Positions 1 through 10,543 of a stretch of DNA of 64,000 nt are shown piece after piece; position 1 is the first letter of the stretch; each line of letters begins with the position of its first letter. Origin of the DNA: Taenia hydatigena (taxonomy: Eukaryota > Platyhelminthes > Cestoda > Cyclophyllidea > Taeniidae); the NCBI GenBank assembly GCA_036345935.2, contig JADWOT020000001.1, positions 10,471,801-10,535,800 of the forward strand, given 5' to 3'. Made by a program: the position numbers and the translations under genes. Below the pieces are notes generated by a model. That model saw only the letters and a list, made by a program, of their open reading frames with translations, had not been told where the DNA came from and ran no database searches.

Positions 1-1008
1 TTCTATTAGTAATTTGGTGCCGATACTATTCCTCCATATTACACGCAGACAGAGTTTAAGGCAAATACGAATGAGAAGGGTAACGAAGTATTTACACTGA
101 TGAATTAAATGCCGTTTCGCAGAGCATTAAATTCTGAACTGTGGTGACATTTTTATATGATGGAGATGTACATAGAAATACTGAAAACAGAAGATCAGCA
201 CAAAATATGGAACGGTACATTGACAAGACCTCGTAAGATTAATCAAATAAATTAATATGAAGCACCAAAGTTTAGAGTACCATGGCAAGCAGAAGGCGAC
301 CATAAAAGTACAACAAATGAAGACCAGAGAAACAAAGTGACGGTAAATAAAGGCTGTTTTTATCTAAATCACACACCTGGAAGTGATAAATCAACCATCA
401 TTATCGTATGTCAATAAAAGGAGGACAACTTCTTTTCTGTGAAATAAGCAATGAAGCACATAACGAAAACAGGACAAAACAAGCCAACACGAGCACACCA
501 TGCACTGATATGGTATTCATATTGCGCGCTGTGTAAGCTAGAAGGTCAAATCGGAGTTTTTAGTATGTTTGTATGGGCAACGTATTAGTTTCATTTCAAT
601 CAAACGATCCTTTTTTGTGTGGCGTATTATGCAATAAAATCAATGCGTTGCATCTACAAAACTGGTTTAGCAGTGAACTGCACGGAAATCAACTTAGTGA
701 CTAGGACTTTTTAGTTAATAAAATTAATACTCGATTTATGCCGAATACAAGTGATTTTCTTTCACAAAAATAATAGTTGGTGGGTGATAAGCAATGGGCA
801 AATGTGCTTGTGTGGTCATTTGGGATTACATGCTCAAGGGGTGCAAAGGGATGGTAGAAAAACTGAATTTATCGACGTACATTTCTGCGCATATAAGTGC
901 GCATGCAGGCAATGTATGTGCGCACTGTATGTGTGTATAGGTAAGTGGTTAGGTGTGTTTATTTTTTGAGAAGCAGGCAAACATGTTAAAAATGACTACG
1001 CACCTACA
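1..1008. other. Flank left of the TRIM, no gene seen
   Basis: This stretch is A+T-rich with stops in all frames. The only open stretch of note (751-969, plus) is cysteine-rich and low in complexity, and it ends beside a GTAAGT by what looks like chance. No repeat shared with the rest of the window was noticed. Confidence 0.4.
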
Positions 1009-1012
1009 CAGC

Positions 1013-1197
1013 TGTAGCGTCCCGAGGCTCCCTTAATGCAAAAGAAGGCAAAGTGGCAGGGTAGAATACATATATTCACCAGACAGAGGGAAATGGGCCG
1101 CTGGCATGGCCCACAGGCCAGCCCACGCAGCTAGGGCAGTACGGCCACCACTGTGACCTTGGCAGAAATCGGCAGCACAAACAGATAAAGTACTACA
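1013..1197 (-). repeat. 3' LTR of the TRIM
   Basis: This is the downstream copy on the minus strand, 185 bp and identical to the 5' LTR. It is preceded (minus strand) by the polypurine tract at 1201-1214 and three bases, CAA. The target duplication CAGC abuts it at 1009-1012. Open frames that cross the LTRs (for example 1033-1296 and 1742-1945, minus) only reflect the repeat and are not genes. Confidence 0.88.
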
Positions 1198-1200
1198 TTG

Positions 1201-1214
1201 CCCCTCTCCTCTTT
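1201..1214 (-). other. TRIM polypurine tract
   Basis: The minus-strand sequence AAAGAGGAGAGGGG lies three bases before the 3' LTR. This is the position and composition expected for the plus-strand DNA primer of an LTR element. Confidence 0.75.
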
Positions 1215-1701
1215 CGAGCGTCGTCCCCGACGCGCCCCTCGGTACATCTCCCGTGTCAGCCATCACAACATACTCGGTGCTGCAAGAAGCACCCACGAGC
1301 TAACCATGCCAGTCGCCGACATTCGACGCGATTGAGGCGATGCTTCACACCAACGTCAGTCATCCCTCTTGGCAGTGCATTTCACCTCGAGTTTCGTCTA
1401 GCTTGGAAACAAAATTCGGACTAAGTGGTTCTGCCGACCATCAGTATGTCCGTAGGGAGGCGTTAGCACGCCGATCTTCTTAAACAAGTATGCTAGGAGT
1501 AATCTTTGAAACGAAACTTTCCAGGTGGTGAATGGCTAGTGTCGCTTCAGTTGTTGATAGCTTTCTTGTAGAACACGGAGATGGGTTGGATGCCGGGGTG
1601 GACGTCGTTTTTGGCCCGTCCGTAGCACATGCACTTCTTTCGCACCGCTGCAACATGCCACAGGCGGTGGAGATCGGGATGAAAACCCAGTAGAGTCAGG
1701 T

Positions 1702-1720
1702 CCGCTTTCCGCTGCCACCA
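1702..1720 (-). other. TRIM primer-binding site
   Basis: The minus-strand sequence TGGTGGCAGCGGAAAGCGG lies one base from the 5' LTR. PBS sequences start TGG because they pair with the CCA end of a tRNA. Which tRNA serves here was not determined. Confidence 0.75.
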
Positions 1721-1721
1721 A

Positions 1722-1906
1722 TGTAGCGTCCCGAGGCTCCCTTAATGCAAAAGAAGGCAAAGTGGCAGGGTAGAATACATATATTCACCAGACAGAGGGA
1801 AATGGGCCGCTGGCATGGCCCACAGGCCAGCCCACGCAGCTAGGGCAGTACGGCCACCACTGTGACCTTGGCAGAAATCGGCAGCACAAACAGATAAAGT
1901 ACTACA
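1722..1906 (-). repeat. 5' LTR of the TRIM
   Basis: On the minus strand it starts TGTAGTACTTTATC and ends GGGACGCTACA, with a short TGTAG/CTACA inverted terminus. It carries a TATA-like stretch (AATATATG, minus strand) in its second half that could be the promoter. It is identical to the partner LTR. The primer-binding site follows at 1702-1720. Confidence 0.88.
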
Positions 1907-1910
1907 CAGC

Positions 1911-4110
1911 GATACATCAACAACGGAGTGCTGTACTTCACCCAAAAATGAGTTTGAGAAATTAAAAGGATATTTAATTTATTGCTAGTGTGCTACAAGT
2001 TGTGGTTAGCTTTGAAAGCCTTAGTAACCGATAGAAATTTTGTCCACTGTGCAAAATATGAGGACCTCACACCACTGTTGGATGTATAAAACCCCACTTT
2101 TGCCGCTTAGAAGAAGAAATTGTGTCCAATCACCACATCTTATCATAACTCATTAGACTTCGCTAACAAACGAAAGGTGAAGAGTCATAGGAAAAATACA
2201 ACACCTCACAACCCAGAAACCAACCGTAAAAGTGAGCAAGCACAACAGTAACGGATGAAAGGCAGACATTCCCCCTCACTCTTATTAATGTCAAAATTTG
2301 CCATCACCAAAGTGTTTCAGGCGAGTACTGCATTCTTCGCAGCGTAATAAAATGCAAATGGATGAAAGCTAATTGTCAGACATCAAAGATGGTTTTTAAA
2401 ACCACCCATAGTTCATTTTAGGTGGTGCAAAATATTACACAACTGGCAGTAAAGAAAGTCACTCAAGTGTAGCAGCTCCAAGAGAATGCGAAGGAAGGAC
2501 AGATGGCACAGGAAAGTGAACCGTGGAGAAGAAGGGTAGTACGAATGCAAAAGCTTATCGGTTAACTGACATGACAGAAACGGCGACAAAAGCAGCAGGT
2601 CAATGTGCTGACAATCGGAGCAGGTAGTGTGTTACGTAGGCATCATATTTTTGCCAATTTGAGGATAAATTAAACAAATGGAGCAAATTCTGTCAGCTTA
2701 GACAAGCTGGCTTCGTGGTCTACGACCTGTAATTTGGCCAGCTTTGATGACGTGCTGACTTGGCGAGGTGGTGGTGTTATCACTGCTGCTCTGCACCCTT
2801 CTTCTCACCACACAGGTCAAAGTATCCTCCAGCCGCATAATGATACCTAAGTTGAGTGTATCAACAGTTGTTTTAGAATGTTCTTCAAGGTGAGATTACG
2901 CAGAGTCTAGTGCAAGGATTTGTCTTTAACAGTGCCTATCCAGTAAAATTCGGAATTCCTTTTACGAAGAGTGTTGCTTAGTCCTTAAAAAACGACAGCT
3001 CTACCAGCGATACTACTTCCACCACGACCAAAATATGTTACTATGTGCTTAATAGAATTAAATAGGATATTTGCGTTCAAGATGTCAACAAGTAGAGGGT
3101 TGGCTCTCATTGGTAATTGTCTCGACCCAACTCACATGACCGTGTATTTTGGCTCATTTACGAACAGCGAAAGAAGTGTGCAGGTAGTGTAGGATCAGGC
3201 GTTAATTTGCACAACAAAAACGCCCATTTTATTCAACACTAGGTGGAGTAGAGAATGCAAGCACTACTGACCACAGCTTTCATACCTCTGCCTAGTCACA
3301 GACACATCCACGCGAGGTCTCCCATTACACTTGTGATTGCTTGTTGAATTGCTTGTTTTGTTCCTACTTATGTCGCTACGATCTAGTGTCTCAACAATGA
3401 GTTGTTGCATGCGTAGATCCAACTTTCTCCATTTCTTGATTGCAGTCCTTTTTGACATGGTCGTGCATTGATCAGAGGGATGAATTTGCATGCCTGTGCG
3501 TGAACTCTGATCTTGCAGAAAAATAAGCCTTAACAAAGATGTAATTCAGAGTATAATTAATAAAATAGAAAAATTTTGTGCCGTTTATAGGCCATCAGTG
3601 ATCAGTAGGTTACTAATGCAAACAGGTCGAGGTGATGACTCAAAGTGCTGCCTTCATTCCACTTGACTATGCACCGTTGCAAGTCATTTACTGAAGAATA
3701 GTCAGTAGCTGTACACATGGGACATCCACTGCAAAGTGTGGATGAAGTGCGACAGACAGGTGTGCTTGATTTACCAAGTTCTGTGCAAAAGTGTAGGGAC
3801 AAATGACATGGAAAATGTGCTAAATGTTTGCCTGTCCAAAGAAGCCTTGGTGACCTTGTCGGAGTAGTTAGTGCATTTAACCTGCCACCTTCAAATTGCC
3901 TTTACAATCTTTAAACCTGCATTCTTCAGTAAACGCATTATTTCTCCTCTCTTATGTTACCTAACTTTCCTTATTCTCCGTGGTGTAATGCGTAAGAATT
4001 TGTGCATTAAAAGAAGCAGATATTGGGACAGAAGAGGTCTTTGACATTGTGCTGCATTAAGTGCAGCGTGACTGAAACGTTTTCCATTACAGGATGGAAG
4101 TAGTGGTGCT
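1911..4110. other. No gene seen
   Basis: Frames are short and A+T-rich on both strands. The minus frame 3264-3536 (90 codons) has no neighbour, splice signal or similarity in this window that would support it. Nothing else was identified. Confidence 0.35.
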
Positions 4111-4207
4111 GCCGACCGTGGATTCTGGCAGACGCTGCACGTGTACGCACTTTCACCGCGAAGCTCCTTTCCTCCCGTGTATCGTGCTATACTCTCCTGC
4201 TGCAAAA
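4111..4207 (-). repeat. Degenerate repeat copy A with CSVC coding-like motif
   Basis: It matches 10442-10543 over about 100 bp with scattered substitutions and small gaps; shared blocks include ACGCTGCAC and CGTGTATC. Translated on the minus strand, the two copies give YTGGK...YTCSVC and YTEEK...YMCSVC followed by a stop, so the Y-T-x-x-K and C-S-V-C positions line up. This suggests a relic of a protein-coding family, possibly zinc-binding, now broken. The frame around copy A (3957-4205, minus) is still open for 82 codons. Weaker similarity seems to continue to about 4295. Confidence 0.5.
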
Positions 4208-7200
4208 GTATAGTTCGTGGGGCATGACAAGTTGACTTGTTACCTGAGTAATGACAGCGAAATCATGATTGCGAAGTCTAGGATTGCAAGAAGTCGAATT
4301 AGTGATCACAAGTCTTGTTGTTTGGATGGTATGCATGAAGAGAAAGTAAGAAAATATTATAACCAACGAATAGCTCCCGAATTGTGTTATGCTTGGGGGC
4401 TCTAAGAGAATGCTCCTGCTCTGCGGTGTCTACATTGGTTTTTGATGAAGATAAGCAAAACAAGTGGACACAGGTAAGCATCTTCAAGGTAATCAAACTG
4501 TAGCGCTTCATGGATGACTGCAAGAAATCCTAGCTGATGCCAAATCAACTGGTCCATGTCGCTATCTACCCACTGCCTTCCGTCACATTGAACTCACTTG
4601 ACACGGATCACTTTTACTCTTCGCCATGGTAAGAAAATGGCAGCATGATTGTTATGGACGTACCTCTGGATCGGTCGTTGGAGTGACCTCCATTAGATTA
4701 CATTGAAATTTGTCTATAGCCTGCTTTGCGCGCACAAATCTTGAAATTGACTAAATGAAATTGGATTCCATATCCCTATAAGGTCGGCTTTATGCCAGAC
4801 AGCACGCGGCATTCCCTAGATATCCGTCAACAGTCATTCGGCCATTTGAATCCTGCCTGTTTGCTCTTCTTTGAGTGATTTCAAGGATAACCCTTTGTGA
4901 GCGCCCTCCCGACCTATTTACTAGCTCATCCAATCAACGTAGGTGGCATTGTGCCTCACCGTAAGACTTTGACCTCTAATGTCCGTCCAGCCGTATGATA
5001 TAATACCCACATCGCCATTGCACTAAGTCGGTGAACCATCCCTGGTATCTATCTATCATACCATTGGTGAAACGCAAATTTGAGCTGTCGACGTACATAA
5101 GTTATAAGCTTCAAGCTTTGTAACAACACCAACTTAGTCATCCTCACAGTGACAATAGCTTGTAGCTTTCTAACCACACGTCGATCCTTGTACATGCCAA
5201 CAAACAATCTCCCGCATTGACTTTTGCCTCCGTCAAGTCAGTTACCTCGGAGTTTCTGCAATCGAGGTGGATAATGGACACCGCAATTTGCAATGGCTTC
5301 TTTTTGTGGAGGTCATTCAATTGCGCGATAGATATTTCTGAAACATTTCGAAGGTGTTCAAGAAAACGCCTTCTCTTCGAAAACAGGCGTAGCTAGTCAA
5401 GTACTCGAAAGCACATCGCATTGCCGCAGGAGATCGCGCGATCTCATGCACTTTCTATCTCATTCTCTTCCCAAACTGCAAGTGGTGGTCGTCTCGCCTT
5501 GACTCGAGACAATCCTAGCCAGGATAAGTCATATGACTCAAATATGAAATAAATGTAGGCGGACTAGTTTTTGTGCTGATATCTAGAGGTAAATCGTTCG
5601 TCGAAATTACGACATTCTAGCTCACGCCTCCCTAAGAGCATCCTTTCAATACATCGGACTTTTATCACCTATTTTGTTTCACGAAAAATACATTTTTGGT
5701 CATGTTAGCATGGACAGATTCGTGTCAACTTGCTGCGCGATAGATCAGCCTGCTCTGATCAAGATACACTTAGTGATTAGCTTGGCGTGAGCGAATGCTT
5801 GGTTTTGGTGAGGGTCGTTGGATTCGCATAGATGCAAAAATGGGGTGGCAACCACTTTGTCAGCGCTGTCAGAGTCAAGGCTACACGTGCTTATGCAAAC
5901 AACTGCAGGGGCACGCTGTGTTGTTGATTGTTTGAATTGGGCCGCTGGAAAACACGAAACACAGGCATTTTAATGCTTTTCCAGCTGATAAAACTGTTAC
6001 ATCGTACCCGATTCGTAAGTGCAGAAACCAGCACACGCCCGACTGTCTGGATTGAAGTGACTTCCTCATGATGTCAAATAATTTGAGGCCAAGTCTGTTC
6101 GTGCTTTGGCAAAGTGTTGAGGCAAAAGTAGCAATTGGAATATTTCTCCAAGACGAACTAAAAGAAATGCTTTGTCGACATGCAAAGCAGCTGAGGATGG
6201 GAGGGCACACCGACGCGACTCAGATATTGGGAGCCATTGCGCAGACAGAGACTAAAACAGGGGTCGGTAGAGCCCACGAAAATAAAGGAAAGGTGTTAAT
6301 GTGGCTAAAGACCGAATTTGAGCATTAAACGCAGCTACTGCTCCAGACTTTTCCTCTTTGTCTTAAATGACGTTTGTTGTGAGATAAACCAAGGTTTTAA
6401 TTCTACATAAAGCTACTCAGTTCCTCCTATTCAAACAAAGTGGCAGTTCCTTTAGTCCAGTAAAATATCACCCCTGCCTACAAACGAGCGTCATTATTTA
6501 AGAGACGTCGTTAGGCGATAGCAAGGAGATAAGTGAAAGGCAAATCATCGCAGTCAATGTGAGGCTGTTCAGTTACTGCAGCTGGTGCATGCTGCAGAAA
6601 GGAGGCATTCGTATAATAAATGGCTTGAAAAACACTGGGCTGAAGAGCAGCTGCAATGAGAAGAGGAGGCTAGTAAAGTTAGAGTCGTTGGACCGAAAAA
6701 GGTTCACCGATTAGCAGACGTCCACTGTTGCATACGACATGCCGAAATTGCCATGCAAATCCCATTGCCAATTTAAGTGACAATTTTGCTTTGCAATGCC
6801 ACTTCCCCTCGCGTTGACTCAACTCTTTCCAAGTGGATCACTTATTTGACAAAAAGTGTGCAAACGGAAAAGTAGCATGTAAATTTCACTTAACGATGGA
6901 TAGGGTGAGATACAACCACTTTCGCGAACCCAATGAACTGATGTATAGAGTAATTACTGAGACGATGGAGCTCTCTTTGGCTCCTTGTGGACACCATGGC
7001 CTTCCCCTTAATCTTTAGATGGCTCGTAATGTGAATCCCTTCAATGCACACCGCAGCTGTCCCCAGACGCCTGCACACTAGCTACGGCGGGCCACAAAGC
7101 ATTTGCTATTGTGAGGACAGCATGTGTTAACGCATGACCCGAGTAGCTTCAATCGTCTCTCGACCGCCAAGTGCTGACGTATCTCCCATGCGATGGTTGC

Positions 7201-10200
7201 ACGGATGACGTGCCTTCCAAATCATTTGATGGTCACTGGGGCGGAAAGAGTAGGACTTCATCCAGATGAGCCATCAGATTTCGTGTTGTGGTCACCGCCT
7301 AGGGTCAATCAGTGTGTTAAATACTGAGGCAGTGAGTGATTAATGTTTAGAGGGAAGTTCAAATGTGATTGGCTTTGCTGTTAAACGAGAGGCACCTTAC
7401 TGTTATGTGAAAGGATCCTATTGGTCCCATTTATGGGGCATTACTTTCACCCTTACATCAAGAACACTATCCTTCCTCATTTTTAACTTACGACTCCAAG
7501 CTTTCCGTTTTGTCCCTAGTTGCAAGTACATGATTTATTTTTGACAAACCTGAGTTGCATATGCTACTTATTCCCGTATTAGTCTTTAACTATCAATGTC
7601 GGTTCAGTAATTGTTTTGAAGGCTCAGCAAACTGGGCTGCTTACTCCCTCGACCACCTTTCTCTTGTGTACCTTGATGTTCCTTCAGTTGGTTTAAGCTA
7701 AGGACGTTTCATTTGTTGTCCGGATGTTATGTCGATCACCATTGTTGCAGTAGAAGTAGTGCAAGCGTTGTTTCTGGTCCTGCATCACCCAATGTGTGTG
7801 GCGTCGAATGCGGCTAAAAGTCGAGGCTCTCTCTTTCCCCTCCATCTCTTACATTCAGTTTTGTTACTGCAATTTGTGGCTTGCAATGCATTTGACTAGT
7901 ATTATCCCAACCCCACGGATTCGCAAGAATGACGACGCAATTGGTAGAAATTTAATGCAAGAAAACGCATAATCGGTGTGGTGATAAGGTTAAATGTTAC
8001 TGACATGGTTTCGAATCCTCGTCGGACAGCTGATGTACACAGTCAGCCATTGCAAGGTGGGTGGTGCTGCATGGAAAACACTCACAAAGTAATTGCACCA
8101 GCCGTTAACATTTGCGTGCTTCCAATGAGATATCGAAATGCCACTCTGCTGTTCTCCTTTTATTCACTTTACCACGACTTGAGTGTCATCCAGCTTGATA
8201 ACAAAGATGGGGGTAGGGGATGGGAGTGGTCCAGACATTTGTTGTATCCTTCGTTCCTCGCTAGATTGCTGGCCTCAAATGACGACCGTTAGAGCAGGCT
8301 GTCGAATGCCTAATCATCGTGGTCTTGGTTAACCCTCCAGAAGGGTTTATAAAAAGCTGGACGATGGCTGTTGGTTGTGGCCACTTCTGTACTCCAGTTA
8401 CAGATCAATGTGACTTCAGATTCTGCACCCCAAAAATCGCTTAACGCTTAGGTGAATAAGGTCAACACTAGAGTTTAAACGATGTAGTTCTCGACGCTAG
8501 CAAACTCACCTACTCAAATGCGAAGGGAATCATGCTAGAACTTCTGCAGTCGAATGGTGGATTAGTTGAGAGGAATCGGTTGTTGAGGGCATGCGAAACG
8601 TGCTCCATGCTCAGTATCTGGGTTCGTTCTACTCTACCGAGAAGATGAACATGACATGTTGGATGACTGTGGCGTTTGCTATCTCGTCAGAAAATTTTGT
8701 TTTATCTTAGTATTTTACTCCCCACAACTTCATTTAGTAGGACTTAGTTTGGTTGGCACCAATTCATGTATGCTTCGGGTAGGAGTAAGACCAATCGAAG
8801 CAGCATTGAGTTGCGTGCTGGCAATGAGATTTGTGTCTAAATGTGAGAAAGGCGATTTAGCACATTTAAGGTGTTGGATGTTTGGTACTGATTGAGCCAT
8901 TTCGTCATGCGAAAGGGGATTTCGGGAAGCGAATTGACTTGTGGACCTTGAAGGTGGCGTGAAACGCGAGCTGAACTCTGCTAGGCATAACCTGGGGCTG
9001 CTTCGATGGGTTAAGCGTGGTCGTCGCTTCTGTATGTGATGCTGTGACCTGCGTGGACTCTCACCTCCAAAACGGTGGAAGCGGGGGAGAGTATTGCGCT
9101 TTTAAAAGAGGAAGACGAAGAGAGGACATATGGTGATATCGAGTTGAGTGAGCTCCTATGTCTCTAATGGAAAGGCTCAACTTCCACCCGTCTTCATCCA
9201 TGCTTGATCACATTTATTTTCCCTGGATGAATATTTCGAAGCTGATAGCATAACTACAATCGTTTTTACCATTAGACCTTTGGTTGGCTACAAGCTGGCC
9301 ATCGAAATCAAGATCTGCGTGTGATGTTGAACTGTGCCCTACACTTGAACTAACACATTCAAGGGTTTAATCAGAGTCGTGAAGCAGATACAAATGATTT
9401 GCAACCAAATTGTTTGACCGTATTTGCACCAAAAATCACTAAATGACCCTTCCTATTAACTGGATAGTAACATCTGCTGTAGGCGCCTTCCACCCTACCA
9501 CAGGCCAACTTCAATGCGCTCTACAGTTTCGAAACGAGTTATTGTTAAATTGTTTCCGCTTAGAATACAAACCATGGACTTTGTAAGCATCCGCCACACG
9601 ACTTCATGCGCCACCAAGCCTTGCTATTGAGCACGCTTGCTGCAGTCTTTTCATTCTGGTCACATCCATCTTGTATTTTAAATGAGCTACTTCATAATCA
9701 GTATTATGGAATCCACCTGCTCTCAATTCTTCCTTAAAATCAAGGTGACCTTGTACAAAATATGCATATTACTGTGAAAAGTAAATGCAAATGGATGTTC
9801 AGAAGGGGCACTTATTCACCCAGCGCCCTCAAACCTTCTAGCGGATAGTGGACTCATGTGTGAGCTGAGCAAATCCTTTTGACAAAAAATCGCCATAGTT
9901 TAAAGGAGGAAGAGTCTTGGTCCGGGGCGGATAAAAAATTGCAACTTCGTTTTCGTATTTTAGGAACAAGAACTTCGGCTATTTATTTGACGCCCGAATC
10001 GCAAACACAATGGCACCTCACTGGTGAGGTGTTGTTAGGAGGCTAACAACGCTGCCCTCAAATTCCAACCATTCGCAAGCCTCAAATGATCAGGTCTTCC
10101 CTTCTTCTTCTTCTTCTTCTTCAATTGTTTGCGTGTCGTAGCAACTCTCTTGCTGAAGCATGGTCAGTAGCAGCCCACCTTACGCGTAAGTCTACAGCGA

Positions 10201-10441
10201 GGGAAGGATGAAATGCGACGGAATGTTAATGAGTCTAGTTTATCATGCTCAGTGTAAAGGTGTGAGAGTAAGAATATTTGTCGCAGCTGCGAGTATATTC
10301 TAGACCCGGTTTTCTGATAAATGATACAGAAATTGTGTTAAATTTTTACCTCCCCAAGAGAGAAGTGACAGTGAGTCCACTAACGTGTTTAATTGGAAAA
10401 TGCGAATGGGAGGCGCTGGATAGATGCAAGTGAGCCTTGTG
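4208..10441. other. No gene seen
   Basis: The longest frames (5881-6210 minus, 7978-8292 plus) lack recognisable motifs and overlap frames on the other strand. At 8332-8349 there is a short perfect-arm hairpin, ACCCTCCAGAAGGGT. No convincing exon was found. A GTGAGT donor on the minus strand near 8505 follows only a 34-base open block that contains stops. Confidence 0.35.
10101..10122. repeat. (CTT)n microsatellite
   Basis: About seven CTT triplets in a row form a simple repeat. It lies about 30 bases before a CGTAG and could act as a polypyrimidine tract on the plus strand, but no exon beyond it could be supported. Confidence 0.85.
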
Positions 10442-10543
10442 GCCGGCTGTGGCTTCTAGCAAACGCTGCACATGTAGTCGTTTGCATTGCAAAGCTCTTC
10501 CTTCTCTTCCGTGTATCATGCCACATTTTCCTACAGTGACAAG
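10442..10543 (-). repeat. Degenerate repeat copy B with CSVC coding-like motif
   Basis: This is the partner of 4111-4207. In the matching minus frame the motif YMCSVC is followed at once by a stop, so this copy is broken. The two copies share the same orientation and are 6.3 kb apart. They could be fragments of one dispersed repeat or of a duplicated gene. Confidence 0.5.

Larger units (their letters stand above)
1013..1906 (-). mobile_element. Complete TRIM (miniature LTR retrotransposon)
   Basis: This is an 894-bp element with two direct terminal repeats of 185 bp (1013-1197 and 1722-1906) around a 524-bp internal region. The repeats read identically base for base, begin TG and end CA. The target duplication CAGC flanks the element (1009-1012 and 1907-1910). 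On the minus strand, one base inside the 5' LTR lies TGGTGGCAGCGGAAAGCGG, a typical tRNA-primer site start. Just before the 3' LTR lies the purine tract AAAGAGGAGAGGGG. The interior has no gag or pol frame, only short open stretches, so the element must be mobilised by enzymes supplied elsewhere. TRIMs of this design, called Ta-TRIMs, are known from taeniid tapeworms. Assignment to that family is inference, because the sequence was not compared. Identical LTRs point to a recent insertion or gene conversion. A solo or autonomous relative may exist elsewhere. Confidence 0.9.

Noticed and set aside
751..969. A cysteine-rich plus frame ending beside GTAAGT
   Set aside because: Repetitive TGTGTATG-type composition explains the cysteines; there is no acceptor and no partner exon.
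1033..1945. Three minus-strand open frames in the TRIM region
   Set aside because: They follow the repeated LTR sequence (the same peptide occurs twice) and end in unrelated flanks. They are not genes.
8498..8560. A minus-strand donor GTGAGT with a 34-base block after a CTGCAG acceptor
   Set aside because: All frames of the block contain stops at or before the donor. At best it is an untranslated exon, with nothing to support it.
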